Shown piece after piece: positions 8,231 to 17,534 of a DNA stretch of 46,708 nucleotides. Source of the DNA: Sphingobacteriales bacterium (GTDB taxonomy: Bacteria > Bacteroidota > Bacteroidia > Sphingobacteriales > Sphingobacteriaceae); contig REAS01000044.1 of assembly GCA_004294495.1 (NCBI GenBank), positions 1 to 46,708 on the forward strand, read 5' to 3'. Position numbers and translations under genes: made by a program. Below the pieces are notes generated by a model that ran no database searches, was not told the origin of the DNA, and saw only the letters and a list, made by a program, of their open reading frames with translations. Position 1 is the stretch's first letter. Each line of letters opens with the position of its first letter.

Positions 8231-9181
8231 TTATTCAAACTCATTTAAATTTTCAATAGTTTTTGCCGCAATTTCTTTTAAAGCCTCTATGGTTAAAAAT
8301 GCTTGGTGAGGGGTAATAATTACATTTGGGTGCGCCAAAAGCTGTAATAAAATAGGGTCTTTTTGTGCATCGTTGCGGTGATTTTCAAAAAACAAGCCGT
8401 GTTCGTTTTCGTAAACATCTGCACCTAAATAACCTAGCTGTCCGGTATTTAATGCCTCTAAAGCATCGGTAGTGTGTATTAGAGATCCTCTTCCGGTGTT
8501 AATTATCATCACACCTTTTTTCATTTTTGCTAAACTTTGGCTGTTAATTAGGTATTTATCATCGGCTGTAGCAGGTATATGTAGCGATATAATATCCGCA
8601 GAAGCGTACAATTGATCTAAACTTACCATTTTTATATTGGGGTTTTCGTTATCAGCTTGAATATCGTATGCAATAACATTACAACCAAAGCCATTAAAAA
8701 TACCCGCAGTAACTTTTCCAATTGTACCTAAACCTATTAAACCAACTGTTTTACCGAAAAGATTAAAACCAGTTAAACCCTCCAACCTAAAATCAAATTC
8801 TTTAACACGCTGGCTAGCTAAAATCAATTTTCTATTTAACGCCAAAGCCAACATAACTGCGTGTTCGGCAATACTATGTGGCGAGTACGAAGGAACGTTT
8901 GCAATTACAATATTTGCCTCTTCTGTAGCTTTCTTGTTAATATGGTCGGTACCTACAGATCGGGTTGCTATGTATTTTACACCTAATTCTTTCATTTTTT
9001 TTACAATGGATTCGCTAACCTCATCATTAGTAAAAACTACAATTGCAGCATTTCCGGCAGCTAACTCAATAGTTTTTTCGGTTAAGGGTTCGTCTAGTAA
9101 AGTTAGCTGGTGTTGGTTATTATTGGCTTCGTTTAAAAGATTAATTTCAAAAGGGCGGGTGCTGTAAACAATGGCTTTCAT
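8231..9181 (-). CDS. D-2-hydroxyacid dehydrogenase, D-lactate dehydrogenase-like
   Basis: 316 aa from the ATG at 9181 (MKAIVYSTRPFE); another in-frame ATG lies five codons upstream. It has a Rossmann loop GLGTIG (150-155) and the catalytic triad expected of D-lactate dehydrogenases: R231 (NTGRGSLI), E260 (DVYENE) and H292 (TPHQAF). RSVGTDHIN (74-82) and SPHSIAEHAV are further family marks. The spacing of the triad is almost identical to fermentative LdhA, so reduction of pyruvate to D-lactate with NADH is likely. It is monocistronic, divergent from the SbtA remnant. Confidence 0.88.
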   Translation of the reverse strand: MKAIVYSTRPFEINLLNEANNNQHQLTLLDEPLTEKTIELAAGNAAIVVFTNDEVSESIVKKMKELGVKYIATRSVGTDHINKKATEEANIVIANVPSYSPHSIAEHAVMLALALNRKLILASQRVKEFDFRLEGLTGFNLFGKTVGLIGLGTIGKVTAGIFNGFGCNVIAYDIQADNENPNIKMVSLDQLYASADIISLHIPATADDKYLINSQSLAKMKKGVMIINTGRGSLIHTTDALEALNTGQLGYLGADVYENEHGLFFENHRNDAQKDPILLQLLAHPNVIITPHQAFLTIEALKEIAAKTIENLNEFE

Positions 9182-9257
9182 ATAATATTTTTGCATAAAC
9201 CTATCAATAAACCAGCCAATAAAATGATAGTAATACTATTTTTTAAAAAAGTATTTG

Positions 9258-9265
9258 TATATTTG
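9258..9265 (+). promoter_or_regulatory. Remnant -7 box (TATATTTG) ahead of the SbtA pseudogene
   Basis: TATATTTG matches TAnnTTTG and lies 16 bp before the ATG at 9282. No clear -33 TTTG is present, so this may be an eroding promoter. Confidence 0.3.
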
Positions 9266-9281
9266 TTCAAATTAAATCTAA

Positions 9282-9966
9282 ATGCAATTGTTATTGAACA
9301 CTGAAATTTTATTCTTTATTTTAGGAGCATCTGGTGGTTTAGCAAAATCAGATTTACACATTCCCGAAACATTTTACAACACTCATAACATTTATTATTG
9401 TAGATGCGTGATGCTAAAAAACAAGTCATAGTTTGAGGGGTTTTCATAAAAATAAAACAAAAGAATTAAAAAAACTTTAAAGAGTTGTTAAAAAAAAATA
9501 TTGTAACAAAATTGTCTTTATTGTTGGTAAGAGGTTTAAAAATAGGCACTCCAACCGCTTATACGGGCAATAAACAAATCAATTTTTTCTTTTTCGATTT
9601 ATTTAAAGGCTTTTTAGCTATTTTTATGCTCGAAATGGATGTAGTAGCTTCGCAAAGGTTTAGAGATTTAAAAAAAGCAGGTCTATTTTTATTGGTTTTT
9701 GTGTGATTATGCTTTTTATATCAGCAAAATAGGAATTGCAGTTACAATGTTAATTAGTTTATCGGTTGGTGTTGCTATAATTTTAGCAACAATAGCGGCA
9801 AGCTCATCGTACGTTGCTGCACCAACAGCAATGAAATTGCTTTAACAAACGCATAACCAAATTTTATTTAACATCGGTGTTGGGTAAATCGTTTCTTTTT
9901 AACATTATTGTGGGCTTACCTATTTATTATTATGTTGCACACTATTTATATAAATTTTTAATCTAA
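9282..9966 (+). pseudogene. Decayed sodium-dependent bicarbonate transporter (SbtA family)
   Basis: Four pieces in different frames read together like an SbtA permease. Piece 1 starts at ATG 9282 (TEILFFILGASGGLAKSDLHIPETFYNT). Piece 2, at 9482-9706, contains FDLFKGFLAIFMLEMDVVASQRFRDLKKAGLFLL. Piece 3, from about 9722, reads GIAVTMLISLSVGVAIILATIAASSSYVAAPTAMK. The last, to TAA 9966, reads FYLTSVLGKSFLFNIIVGLPIYYYVAHYLYKFLI. Stops and frameshifts separate them, and sequence seems to be missing after piece 1 and after piece 2; SbtA is about 320 aa, while only about 685 bp remain. It cannot make a working transporter. The order of pieces and motifs is colinear with the family. Confidence 0.8.
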
Positions 9967-9981
9967 TTTAAAATCAAAAAA

Positions 9982-11442
9982 ATGAGAAATACCATTGCAG
10001 TTGCAAAAGGAGATGGCATAGGGCCAGAAATTATGGATGCAGTAATTACAATTTTTAATGCTGCCGATGTACCTTTAGATTATAAGTTTGTAGATATGGG
10101 CAAACATATTTTTGAGCAAGGAAACTCAACTGGTATGACGCCTGATGCTAAGAATGCCATTGAAAACTTAGGCCTTTTATTTAAAGGGCCAATGGAAACT
10201 CCAAAAGGTAAAGGCATGAAAAGCCTAAACGTAACTGCCCGTAAAGTGTGGAATACTTATGCTAACAAACGAACTTTTATAAGTTTAAACGGTGTTGATA
10301 CTGTGTTTTCTAAAGCTGGCATACCTATAGATATCACCATAGTTAGAGAAAATATTGAGGATACTTACGGCGGTATTGAACACATGCTTACGCCCGATGT
10401 TGCCCTTTGCCGCAGGTTTATAACCCGACCAGGATCGCTACAAGTGCATAAATACGCTTTTGATATGGCTCGTAAAAAAGGTGCCAGAAAAGTTACATGT
10501 GGGCATAAAGCCAACATTATGAAACTTACCGATGGTTTGTTTTTAGAATGCTTTTACGAAGTAGCAAAAGATTACCCCGAAATTGAAGTAAATGATGTAA
10601 TTGTTGATGACCTTGCAATGAAGCTGGTTGTACGCCCTACCGATTTTGATGTGGTAGTTTTAACCAATTTACAAGGCGATATTATTTCGGATTTATGCGC
10701 TGGCTTAGTTGGCGGTTTAGGCTTTGCGCCATCTGCAAATATTGGTGATAATATTTCGATATTTGAAGCAGTACACGGTACTGCACCCGATATTACGGGT
10801 ATGAATATTGCAAACCCAACTTCGCTATTGTTAAGCGGTATTATGATGCTAAACCATTTAGGTCATTTTAGCCATGCCAATTTAATTGAAAATGCTTTAC
10901 TTTATACCTTAGAGCAGGGTGCCCATACGGGCGATTTTGGCAGCAAACAAACACCAAGCTTAAACACTACTGAGTTTGCACAAGAAATTATTAATAATTT
11001 AGGGAAAACTCCTGCCAAAGGCAATAAATTGAATATTTTACCTAACCAAGATGTTTATACCCAGCCTACTTTGCCTACTCAAAATAAAATGACAGCCATT
11101 AACACCCCTAGTTTAACCGAAATTATGGGTGCCGATTTTTTTATTGAAAGTGTAGAACAACCTAAAGAAATAGCTGCTAAAATTTACCCATTATTAGGTA
11201 GTGATTTTGCCCTATCAACTATGAGCAACCGTGGTACGCAGGTTTACCCTACGGGTTCTATTTTTACCGAATGTATTAATCAATTTAGAGTAAGATTAGA
11301 AAAAAATGGCGAACAAGTACTTACCCAAACAGATATTTTAAACCTTTCGGCAAAAGTTGCGGAGCAATTTAAAATATGCTCGATAGAATGGTTAATGGCT
11401 TACGATGGCAAAAAAGCTTATTCTTTAGCACAAGGACAATAA
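9982..11442 (+). CDS. icd: NADP-dependent isocitrate dehydrogenase
   Basis: 486 aa; oxidative decarboxylation of isocitrate to 2-oxoglutarate in the TCA cycle. The N-terminus MRNTIAVAKGDGIGPEIMDA, the substrate loop with SLNVTARK, TIVRENIEDTYGGIEHM, the metal-binding NLQGDIISDLCAGLVGGLGFAPSANIG and HGTAPDITGMNIANPTSLLLSG are all present. The long form, with about 130 extra C-terminal residues after the core (from about residue 350), resembles the Thermus/Rickettsia-type enzyme. The SbtA remnant ends 15 bp upstream. A small helical protein follows 11 bp downstream and is probably co-transcribed. Confidence 0.92.
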   Translation: MRNTIAVAKGDGIGPEIMDAVITIFNAADVPLDYKFVDMGKHIFEQGNSTGMTPDAKNAIENLGLLFKGPMETPKGKGMKSLNVTARKVWNTYANKRTFISLNGVDTVFSKAGIPIDITIVRENIEDTYGGIEHMLTPDVALCRRFITRPGSLQVHKYAFDMARKKGARKVTCGHKANIMKLTDGLFLECFYEVAKDYPEIEVNDVIVDDLAMKLVVRPTDFDVVVLTNLQGDIISDLCAGLVGGLGFAPSANIGDNISIFEAVHGTAPDITGMNIANPTSLLLSGIMMLNHLGHFSHANLIENALLYTLEQGAHTGDFGSKQTPSLNTTEFAQEIINNLGKTPAKGNKLNILPNQDVYTQPTLPTQNKMTAINTPSLTEIMGADFFIESVEQPKEIAAKIYPLLGSDFALSTMSNRGTQVYPTGSIFTECINQFRVRLEKNGEQVLTQTDILNLSAKVAEQFKICSIEWLMAYDGKKAYSLAQGQ

Positions 11443-11453
11443 ATTTGATAAAA

Positions 11454-11735
11454 ATGCAAAATTCAGAAAACTATAAACTTATTAAGGGTAGGTTCTCGGC
11501 CACAGATGCTATACCATTAGTAACATCGTTATACGAAGCTAAAATACAGTATCACAGTAGGCAGTTGCTTACTTTAAGCGAAAGAAACGAAGAAGATGTA
11601 GAACATTGCGAAAAGAAAATTACCGATTTAGAAAAAACCCGAGGTAATATTATAAAAGCCTTAAAGGCAGCCGAGGCCTTGGGTAATTATGTAGATATTG
11701 AGGGTAGTTTAGAAATTAATGTGGTTGCAGTGTAG
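11454..11735 (+). CDS. Small helical protein of unknown function
   Basis: 93 aa from ATG 11454 (MQNSENYKLIKGRFSATDA). The frame is open further upstream into icd, but this ATG, 11 bp after the icd stop, is the natural start. The middle (LSERNEEDVEHCEKKITDLEKTRGNIIKALKAAEAL) should form a charged helix or coiled coil. I do not recognise the family. Its TAG stop overlaps the first unit of the palindrome array, so the last residues may have been set by repeat insertion. Confidence 0.75.
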   Translation: MQNSENYKLIKGRFSATDAIPLVTSLYEAKIQYHSRQLLTLSERNEEDVEHCEKKITDLEKTRGNIIKALKAAEALGNYVDIEGSLEINVVAV

Positions 11736-12008
11736 AGACAAGGCATACCCTGTCAAAAAAATCACAATAAATACAAGGTATGCCTTGTCTCCATAAAATT
11801 ATAAACGAGACAAGGTATGCCTTACTAAAAAAATCACAATAATGACAAGGCATTCTCTGTCTAAAAAATCACAATAATGACAAGGCATACCCTGTCTAAA
11901 AAATCACAACAAAAACAAGGTATGCCTTGTCTCCAGAAAATTATAAACGAGACAAGGCATGCCTTACCAAAAAAATCACAATAAAGACAAGGCATGCCTT
12001 GTCTCTAC
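11733..12008. repeat. Array of eight GACAAGGCATGCCTTGTC-like palindromes
   Basis: Eight palindromic cores of about 20 bp (consensus GAGACAAGGCATGCCTTGTC, with G/A and T/C changes) are separated by AT-rich spacers of two kinds, AAAAAATCACAATAA and ATAAAATTATAAAC. The spacer order repeats, so units 2-3 resemble units 6-7 and the array probably grew by segmental duplication. The outer edges are mirror images (TAGAGACAAGG at left, CTTGTCTCTA at right), and each gives the TAG stop of the adjoining convergent gene. Such hairpins may act as a two-way terminator. It resembles REP-type repeats; no RAYT gene is in the window. Confidence 0.85.
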
Positions 12009-13183
12009 ATTGGCAACGGTAAAACCGTTTTAATTATAATACCAACAACAGCAGCCATCAAAATTATATAAGGCTCCGATAATTTTTTAACATAAATTAG
12101 TGCAAAAACAACAGCAATAGCAATTAACGCTGTAGCAATATCGGTTATAGAACGCATACCAATAACAATTACCGAACCTACCAATGCCCCAATAACCGCC
12201 GCTGTAATGCCAGTAACAAAGGCTTTTATACTTTGGTTTTTAGCAATTTTTTTAAACGATGGCGCCAACGCAACTGTAAAAATATAGCAAGGTAAAAATG
12301 TAGCTAATGCTGCCACACACGCTCCGGGGAAACCCGCAACCAAATACCCAATAAAACCAACGGTTATAACTACTGGCCCTGGTGTAACCATGGCAACTGC
12401 AACAGCATCAACAAATTGTTGCTCTGTTAGCCAAGCAAATTGTGTAACCACCCCCGAGTGTAAAAAAGGTACAATTGCTAAGCCGCTTCCAAAAACAAAT
12501 GCACCAGCTTTGGTAAAAAACAAAGCAATATTTACCAGGCTTGCATTATCGTATTGCCAAAATCCTATACCAACAATAAGTAAACTGGGTAAAACGGTGG
12601 TTTTCTTAATCCATTGTGGTGGTGCTTTTACCAACATATAAATTATGCCAGCTAAAACAAACAGCAATACTTCTTCACGTTGAGTAATTACGGTAAGTAC
12701 ACTGCCAACAATATAAAATAACCACAATAACCAGTTATTTTTTATAGCAGTAATTTCTAATTTACTGATAGATTTTATGGTTAATTTATATGCACTAATT
12801 GTAATTATGCCAATCACTGCAGCTCCAACCCCATAAAAAATAGCTTGCATTAAGGGTAAACCGCTATACATTTTATAGGCCATCCCTAATAAAACCACCA
12901 TAATAAACGATGGTAATACAAAAGCTAAACCTACCAATGTAGCCCCTAAAATGCCGTAATGTACAAAGCCTATATAAATGCCTAATTGTGCAGCAAGTGG
13001 CCCAGGTGCTAATTGTGCCAATGCTAAACCTTCTTTATATTCGTCTTCGGTAAGCCATTTTTTTTGTTCAACTAAATCTCGGTTCATGTATCCCACTAAT
13101 GCAACGGGGCCACCAAAACCCCACGTACCTAGTTTTAAAAAATATATAACCAGTTGTTTTAAGGTGTAATTGTTTTGAATCAT
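12005..13183 (-). CDS. chrA: Chromate transporter ChrA family, two-domain form
   Basis: 392 aa with roughly ten or more hydrophobic segments and two tandem CHR domains. The first has FGGPVALVGYMNRDLVEQKKWL...LAQLAPGPLAAQLGIYIG (about 22-70). The second has FGSGLAIVPFLHSGVVTQFAWLTEQQFVDAVAVAMVTPGPVVITVGFIGY (about 230-280). The duplicated APGP/TPGP motifs are diagnostic of long-chain ChrA. Members export chromate, but many have untested substrates. The stop codon TAG is supplied by the palindrome array. No neighbouring chrB-like regulator is seen. Confidence 0.88.
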   Translation of the reverse strand: MIQNNYTLKQLVIYFLKLGTWGFGGPVALVGYMNRDLVEQKKWLTEDEYKEGLALAQLAPGPLAAQLGIYIGFVHYGILGATLVGLAFVLPSFIMVVLLGMAYKMYSGLPLMQAIFYGVGAAVIGIITISAYKLTIKSISKLEITAIKNNWLLWLFYIVGSVLTVITQREEVLLFVLAGIIYMLVKAPPQWIKKTTVLPSLLIVGIGFWQYDNASLVNIALFFTKAGAFVFGSGLAIVPFLHSGVVTQFAWLTEQQFVDAVAVAMVTPGPVVITVGFIGYLVAGFPGACVAALATFLPCYIFTVALAPSFKKIAKNQSIKAFVTGITAAVIGALVGSVIVIGMRSITDIATALIAIAVVFALIYVKKLSEPYIILMAAVVGIIIKTVLPLPM

Positions 13184-13519
13184 AAGTTTGTTTTTAAAAG
13201 CCTATTTGCTTTTTCTATCACAAAAAAAACTTTAAAAGCTTGTTGATGGGTTTAATTTATTGCTAAGTACTAGTTGTAAGCTAATTAATTGTAATTTTTA
13301 ATGAAAAATTTAATGTAGTACTGTTTAAATATGTAGTTGGTTTTGAAACAAACAACAAAAATATTTTATAAAAACTACTAGAAACATAGCTAAACACACC
13401 CAAATTATGTGGGGTAAAAACAAGAAATATACATAAGTAAAGCGTTAGTTTTATAACTAAAATTAATTGGGTATAAACTTATGCGTTATTTTAATTGTAT
13501 TTCTTGAATTTTGAACATT
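13184..13519. other. AT-rich intergenic region, no gene seen
   Basis: This stretch lies between the start of chrA and the terminator of the OmpA-like gene. All frames are broken and AT-rich. It probably holds the chrA promoter. I see no repeat or RNA gene in it. Confidence 0.5.
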
Positions 13520-13557
13520 AAAAAGCCCTCAAAATTTTGAAATTGAGGGCTTTTTTT
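13520..13557. terminator. Rho-independent terminator, two-sided
   Basis: AAAAAGCCCTCAA and TTGAGGGCTTTTTT form a near-perfect hairpin flanked by A- and T-tracts. It lies 22 bp past the stop of the minus-strand OmpA-like gene and can work in either direction. Confidence 0.85.
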
Positions 13558-13578
13558 GTTAAATATGATTTTAAAAAT

Positions 13579-14265
13579 TTATTTAGTTGCTTCGGTTTTA
13601 GCTTCTGCTTTCATTTTTTCGTTAGCAGTAATTACAATTTCTACTCTACGGTTTTTTGCTCTATCTTCTTCTGTATCGTTACTTGCTATTGGCTCACTTT
13701 TACCCTTACCATCAATTTTTAAACGAGAAAAATTAACACCCTTAGAGGCTGCATAAGTTCTAACAGAAGAGGCTCGCTCTAAAGAAAGTTTATTGTTTAC
13801 CATATCGCTACCAATTGCGTCGGTATGACCAATTACCCTAATATTTGTATCAGGGTACTTATTTAACGATGCTGCAAGGTTATCAATATTTTGTTTAGCG
13901 GCATCTGTTAACTCGGCTTTACCAAACGCAAATAAAATGCCCGAATCAAATTTAACTAAAATTCCTTCACCTGTTGATGTTACTTCGGCACCAGGTATGG
14001 CCGTTTCTAATTCTTTTGCTTGTCTATCCATTTTACGGCCAATAAAAGCACCCGCTGTACCACCTATTGCACCACCTATTAAAGCACCAACTGCAGTATT
14101 ACCCGCTTTTTTGCCAATTAGTGCACCTAATGCACCACCTGCAATAGCGCCTATGCCAGCGCCTTTTTGTGTTTTAGACAGTGATTTACAACTAGGTAAA
14201 ATGCTTGCGGTTGCTAAAATAAGTGCTAATGATAAAGTTGTAATTTTTAGTTTATTCGTTTTCAT
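13579..14265 (-). CDS. OmpA family lipoprotein with glycine-zipper segment
   Basis: 228 aa. A lipoprotein signal ends at C26 (ILPSC). Residues 34-80 are a glycine-zipper-like stretch (GAGIGAIAGGALGALIG, GALIGGAIGGTAGAFIG). Residues about 100-215 are an OmpA C-terminal peptidoglycan-binding domain, with GHTDAIGSD, NNKLSLERASSVRTYAASKGV and NRRVEIVI. It is probably anchored in the outer membrane and attached to the cell wall. It is monocistronic, followed by a strong terminator. Similar to YiaD/PAL-like proteins. Confidence 0.92.
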   Translation of the reverse strand: MKTNKLKITTLSLALILATASILPSCKSLSKTQKGAGIGAIAGGALGALIGKKAGNTAVGALIGGAIGGTAGAFIGRKMDRQAKELETAIPGAEVTSTGEGILVKFDSGILFAFGKAELTDAAKQNIDNLAASLNKYPDTNIRVIGHTDAIGSDMVNNKLSLERASSVRTYAASKGVNFSRLKIDGKGKSEPIASNDTEEDRAKNRRVEIVITANEKMKAEAKTEATK

Positions 14266-14348
14266 AATTTAATAATTTATTGATTGTGTGTTTCTTTGTT
14301 TTACTTTTACAAAAGTGTAGCCAAAATTAGAGTTAATTTTTAAATCTC

Positions 14349-15185
14349 ATGTTAAATAACGTTATAAAAAGTATTTCTATTGTGGGTTGCGGCTGGTTGG
14401 GCTTGCCTTTAGCAAAATTTTTAATAACCAAGGGTTATTTAGTTAAAGGGTCAACAACCTCTCTTGTAAAATTAGAAAGCTTAAAAAATGCAGGAATTGT
14501 ACCGTTTTTGCTACACTTAAATCCCGCAATAAGCGGAAATAATACAAACCAGTTTTTTGATAGCGATTTAATAATAATAAACATACCGCCAGGTAGAAAC
14601 ACATTTGTAGATGATTATGTGCAAAAAATGAATCACTTAAACGATGCTATTATTGATTCGAGAATTAAAAAAGTTATTTTCATTTCTTCAACCTCGGTTT
14701 ACACCGAAACCAATAGCTGGGTTGATGAGGATACAGAAGTAGACAAAAAATCGATTAAAGGATTACGCATGTTTACAGCCGAACAAGTTTTTGTTTGCAA
14801 CCCCAAGCTGCAAACTACAGTTATTAGAATGGCAGGTTTAATTGGACCAAACAGACACCCAGGCCGTTTTTTTGGTGGCAAGCAAGATATTGCCGATGGC
14901 TTATCGCCGGTAAATCTTATACATTTAACTGATTGTTTGAATTTAATAAGTGCAGTTATAGAACAAAATTTTTGGAACAAAACCATTAACGGCGTGGCAC
15001 CAAGTCACCCTACTAAACAGGATTTTTACACTTTGGCATCTCGAAAATTTAACAATAGTAAGGCAGATTTTATCTCCCAAACAGGGAATTTTAAAAAAGT
15101 ACGTTGTAAATTTAGTTTTGAAGAATTTGGTTATAAATACAAAATTGATGATTTGTTAGGTTGGGTTAATGAGACGAATTTGTAA
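14349..15185 (+). CDS. SDR family NAD(P)-dependent oxidoreductase, YeeZ-like
   Basis: 278 aa. The nucleotide-binding loop is GCGWLGLP (13-20), followed by a Rossmann fold; FISSTSVY (about 116-123) is the region of the catalytic Ser in extended SDRs, though the YxxxK pair is not evident. RMAGLIGPNRHPGRFFGG and NGVAPSHPTKQDFYTLAS are typical of the YeeZ-like/atypical SDR subgroup. Substrate unknown. It is divergent from the OmpA-like lipoprotein, 83 bp apart. Confidence 0.82.
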   Translation: MLNNVIKSISIVGCGWLGLPLAKFLITKGYLVKGSTTSLVKLESLKNAGIVPFLLHLNPAISGNNTNQFFDSDLIIINIPPGRNTFVDDYVQKMNHLNDAIIDSRIKKVIFISSTSVYTETNSWVDEDTEVDKKSIKGLRMFTAEQVFVCNPKLQTTVIRMAGLIGPNRHPGRFFGGKQDIADGLSPVNLIHLTDCLNLISAVIEQNFWNKTINGVAPSHPTKQDFYTLASRKFNNSKADFISQTGNFKKVRCKFSFEEFGYKYKIDDLLGWVNETNL

Positions 15186-15466
15186 AATATTAGGTAGTTT
15201 TAAATTATATTGTTCTCTATTTAATGTATTGATTTTCAGTTATTTTTTACTATAATACGAATTGTTGCATAGCGTGAAACGGATATTAACTTATTACAAT
15301 AAATTAAACTGGAAATCTTATTGTATTTCAAAATATAGGGAACCATCATACTACATTTTAGCTAATTTTTAAGTATATAATTTCTTTAAAATATTTTAAA
15401 TGTTTTAAATAAGGCGCTTCAAAAATATCGCATTTAATGTATTTTTACTTTTAATATTTTTTTTAT

Positions 15467-16531
15467 TTGATAAAATATTATGAAATCCAGTTACAACAAC
15501 CAACAAAAAAATGTGCAATTTTGTGTTTAAAACAGATAAAATTGCTAAACAGACTATCAAGTGAAGAAATTTTTAATATTAAATCTGAAACTGATTTTGA
15601 GAACCTTGCATTAGAAGTTTTTAAGTATCAAGCCGATAATTGCAAAGTTTATAATCAATTTATTGGGCATTTAAATATTGATGTTTCAACAGTCAAAGAC
15701 GTAGCACAAATACCATTTTTACCTATCGATTTCTTTAAATATCACCTTATTAAAAGCAATTCAGAAACAACTGAAATTGTTTTTAAAAGTTCGGGTACAA
15801 CGTCATCGGTGCAAAGCCAACATTTTATTAGTGATTTAAAAATATACCAAGAAAGTTATACCAAAGCTTTTAATGCTTTTTATGGAGATATAAAAAATAC
15901 CTGTATTTTAGCACTTCTACCTAATTATATTGAGCGTGATGGTTCGTCGTTAATTTATATGGTTAATGATTTTATCAACAAAAGTGAGCATAAAAATAGT
16001 GGTTATTTTTTATACAATACACAACATTTATTTGATGTTTTACAAATTTTAAAATCCCAAAATCAAAATACTATTCTAATTGGGGTTACGTATGCTTTGT
16101 TAGATTTTGTAGAGAATTACCAAATAAATTTTCCCGAATTAATTGTGATGGAGACAGGGGGCATGAAAGGCAAACGCAAAGAGATTATTAGGGAAACATT
16201 ACACCAAGTTTTGCAAAATGGTTTTGGCGTTGCCCACATACACTCCGAATATGGGATGACTGAGCTTCTTTCGCAAGCTTATGCAACAAAAAATGGCTTG
16301 TTTAAATGCCCCAATTGGATGCAAGTTTTTATTAGAGATACCAACGACCCATTAACTTTGTTAGCAGATGGTAAAACAGGCGGTATTAATGTAATTGATT
16401 TGGCTAATTTAAACTCATGTTCGTTTATTGCAACTCAAGATTTGGGTAAAAAGCATCCTGATAATTTTTTTGAAGTTTTAGGTAGATTTGATAACAGTGA
16501 TATTAGAGGTTGTAATTTGTTAGTAGGTTAA
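15467..16531 (+). CDS. LuxE-like acyl-protein synthetase/acyltransferase family protein
   Basis: 354 aa if it begins at TTG 15467; no ATG lies near the N-terminus, and the family domain starts near residue 33 (EEIFNIKSETDFENLALEVFKYQ), so an alternative TTG (for example the one within KLLNRL) is possible. KSSGTTSS (about 105-112) is the ATP-handling loop of adenylate-forming enzymes, and MTELLSQAYA and GGINVIDLANL match the LuxE domain. LuxE proteins activate fatty acids; the Bacteroidetes members have no known substrate. No lux genes are nearby. The preceding 280 bp are AT-rich and appear empty. Confidence 0.75.
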   Translation: MIKYYEIQLQQPTKKCAILCLKQIKLLNRLSSEEIFNIKSETDFENLALEVFKYQADNCKVYNQFIGHLNIDVSTVKDVAQIPFLPIDFFKYHLIKSNSETTEIVFKSSGTTSSVQSQHFISDLKIYQESYTKAFNAFYGDIKNTCILALLPNYIERDGSSLIYMVNDFINKSEHKNSGYFLYNTQHLFDVLQILKSQNQNTILIGVTYALLDFVENYQINFPELIVMETGGMKGKRKEIIRETLHQVLQNGFGVAHIHSEYGMTELLSQAYATKNGLFKCPNWMQVFIRDTNDPLTLLADGKTGGINVIDLANLNSCSFIATQDLGKKHPDNFFEVLGRFDNSDIRGCNLLVG

Positions 16532-16578
16532 AATCCAAATATTTTGTTTACCTAAAAAAAGCGTAAGTTTACCTTATT

Positions 16579-17523
16579 ATGGATTTTAAATTAGGTGAAT
16601 TTGTACGCTTTGTAGACGAGAAAAGAGAAGGTTATATAACCACAATAATTGATGAAATTATGGTTGGGGTAACCGGCGATGACGATTTTGAGATACCTAC
16701 CACTGTTAAAAATCTTACTCGTGTACATGGCCACAGCAACTACAAGCAAACCGCAGTTGCCAAAGTAGAACCAACTCAAATAATTCTCGAAAATTTTATT
16801 GAAAATGGTATTTTATTGGCTGTTTCTCCCGATTTAAATAAGGCATCAATAGCGCATTTTTATTTGGTTAACAACACCAACTACCAGTTATACTGCACTT
16901 TAAATTCGGAAAAAGCAAATTTGTTAAGGGGCGAATTTGCCGATACAATTATGCCATTATCAACAAAAAAAGTGTATGTAGCCAGCCTACCCGAGCTTGA
17001 TAATTGGCCCAAACTTATTTTTAGAATTATTTCTTACACACCATTAAACAAGCCTTGCAAAGCACCTATTTTAACAAATATAAACTTTAAGGCAAAAGAT
17101 TTTTCGGGTGCAAAATCAAGTATATCATTATTACCCAAGCCTGTATGGCTTATTAATTTAGATGAAGATTTTAAAATTGATGCGCAAAAATTAAAAGAAA
17201 GTTTTTTTAAACTAAAAGCCGAATTGCCTAGTATAGAAATACCCGATAAAGAAGTTGATTTGCACATAGAAAAGCTGAATCCGGCTTTTGCGGGTTTAAC
17301 CAATGTTGAAATTATTGAACAGCAACTTAATTTTTTTAACAAATCTATTGATGCTGCAATTTTTCATCGTTTTAAAACTATAATTTTTATACACGGTGTG
17401 GGTAATGGAACTTTAAAAGCACTAATTCATAAACAATTGGGTAAGCACCCCCAAGTAAAAACATTTATGGATGCCTATAAAGAGAAATTTGGATTTGGTG
17501 CTACTCAGGTAGTTTTCAAATAA
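16579..17523 (+). CDS. DUF2027 and Smr domain protein
   Basis: 314 aa. The N-terminus (MDFKLGEFVRFVDEKREGYIT...GVTGDDDFEIPT) is the DUF2027 region, and the C-terminal 90 residues are an Smr domain with VDLHIEKLN and IFIHGVGNGTLK (the HGxGxGxLR-like motif). Smr domains bind or nick branched nucleic acids and occur in MutS2; this stand-alone form has no MutS ATPase. The diacylglycerol kinase gene follows 11 bp downstream, suggesting an operon. Confidence 0.85.
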   Translation: MDFKLGEFVRFVDEKREGYITTIIDEIMVGVTGDDDFEIPTTVKNLTRVHGHSNYKQTAVAKVEPTQIILENFIENGILLAVSPDLNKASIAHFYLVNNTNYQLYCTLNSEKANLLRGEFADTIMPLSTKKVYVASLPELDNWPKLIFRIISYTPLNKPCKAPILTNINFKAKDFSGAKSSISLLPKPVWLINLDEDFKIDAQKLKESFFKLKAELPSIEIPDKEVDLHIEKLNPAFAGLTNVEIIEQQLNFFNKSIDAAIFHRFKTIIFIHGVGNGTLKALIHKQLGKHPQVKTFMDAYKEKFGFGATQVVFK

Positions 17524-17534
17524 AGATTTAGATT

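Noticed and set aside
11733-12008. Possible CRISPR array
   Set aside because: The repeated units are themselves palindromes, the spacers are nearly identical to one another, and no cas gene is present.
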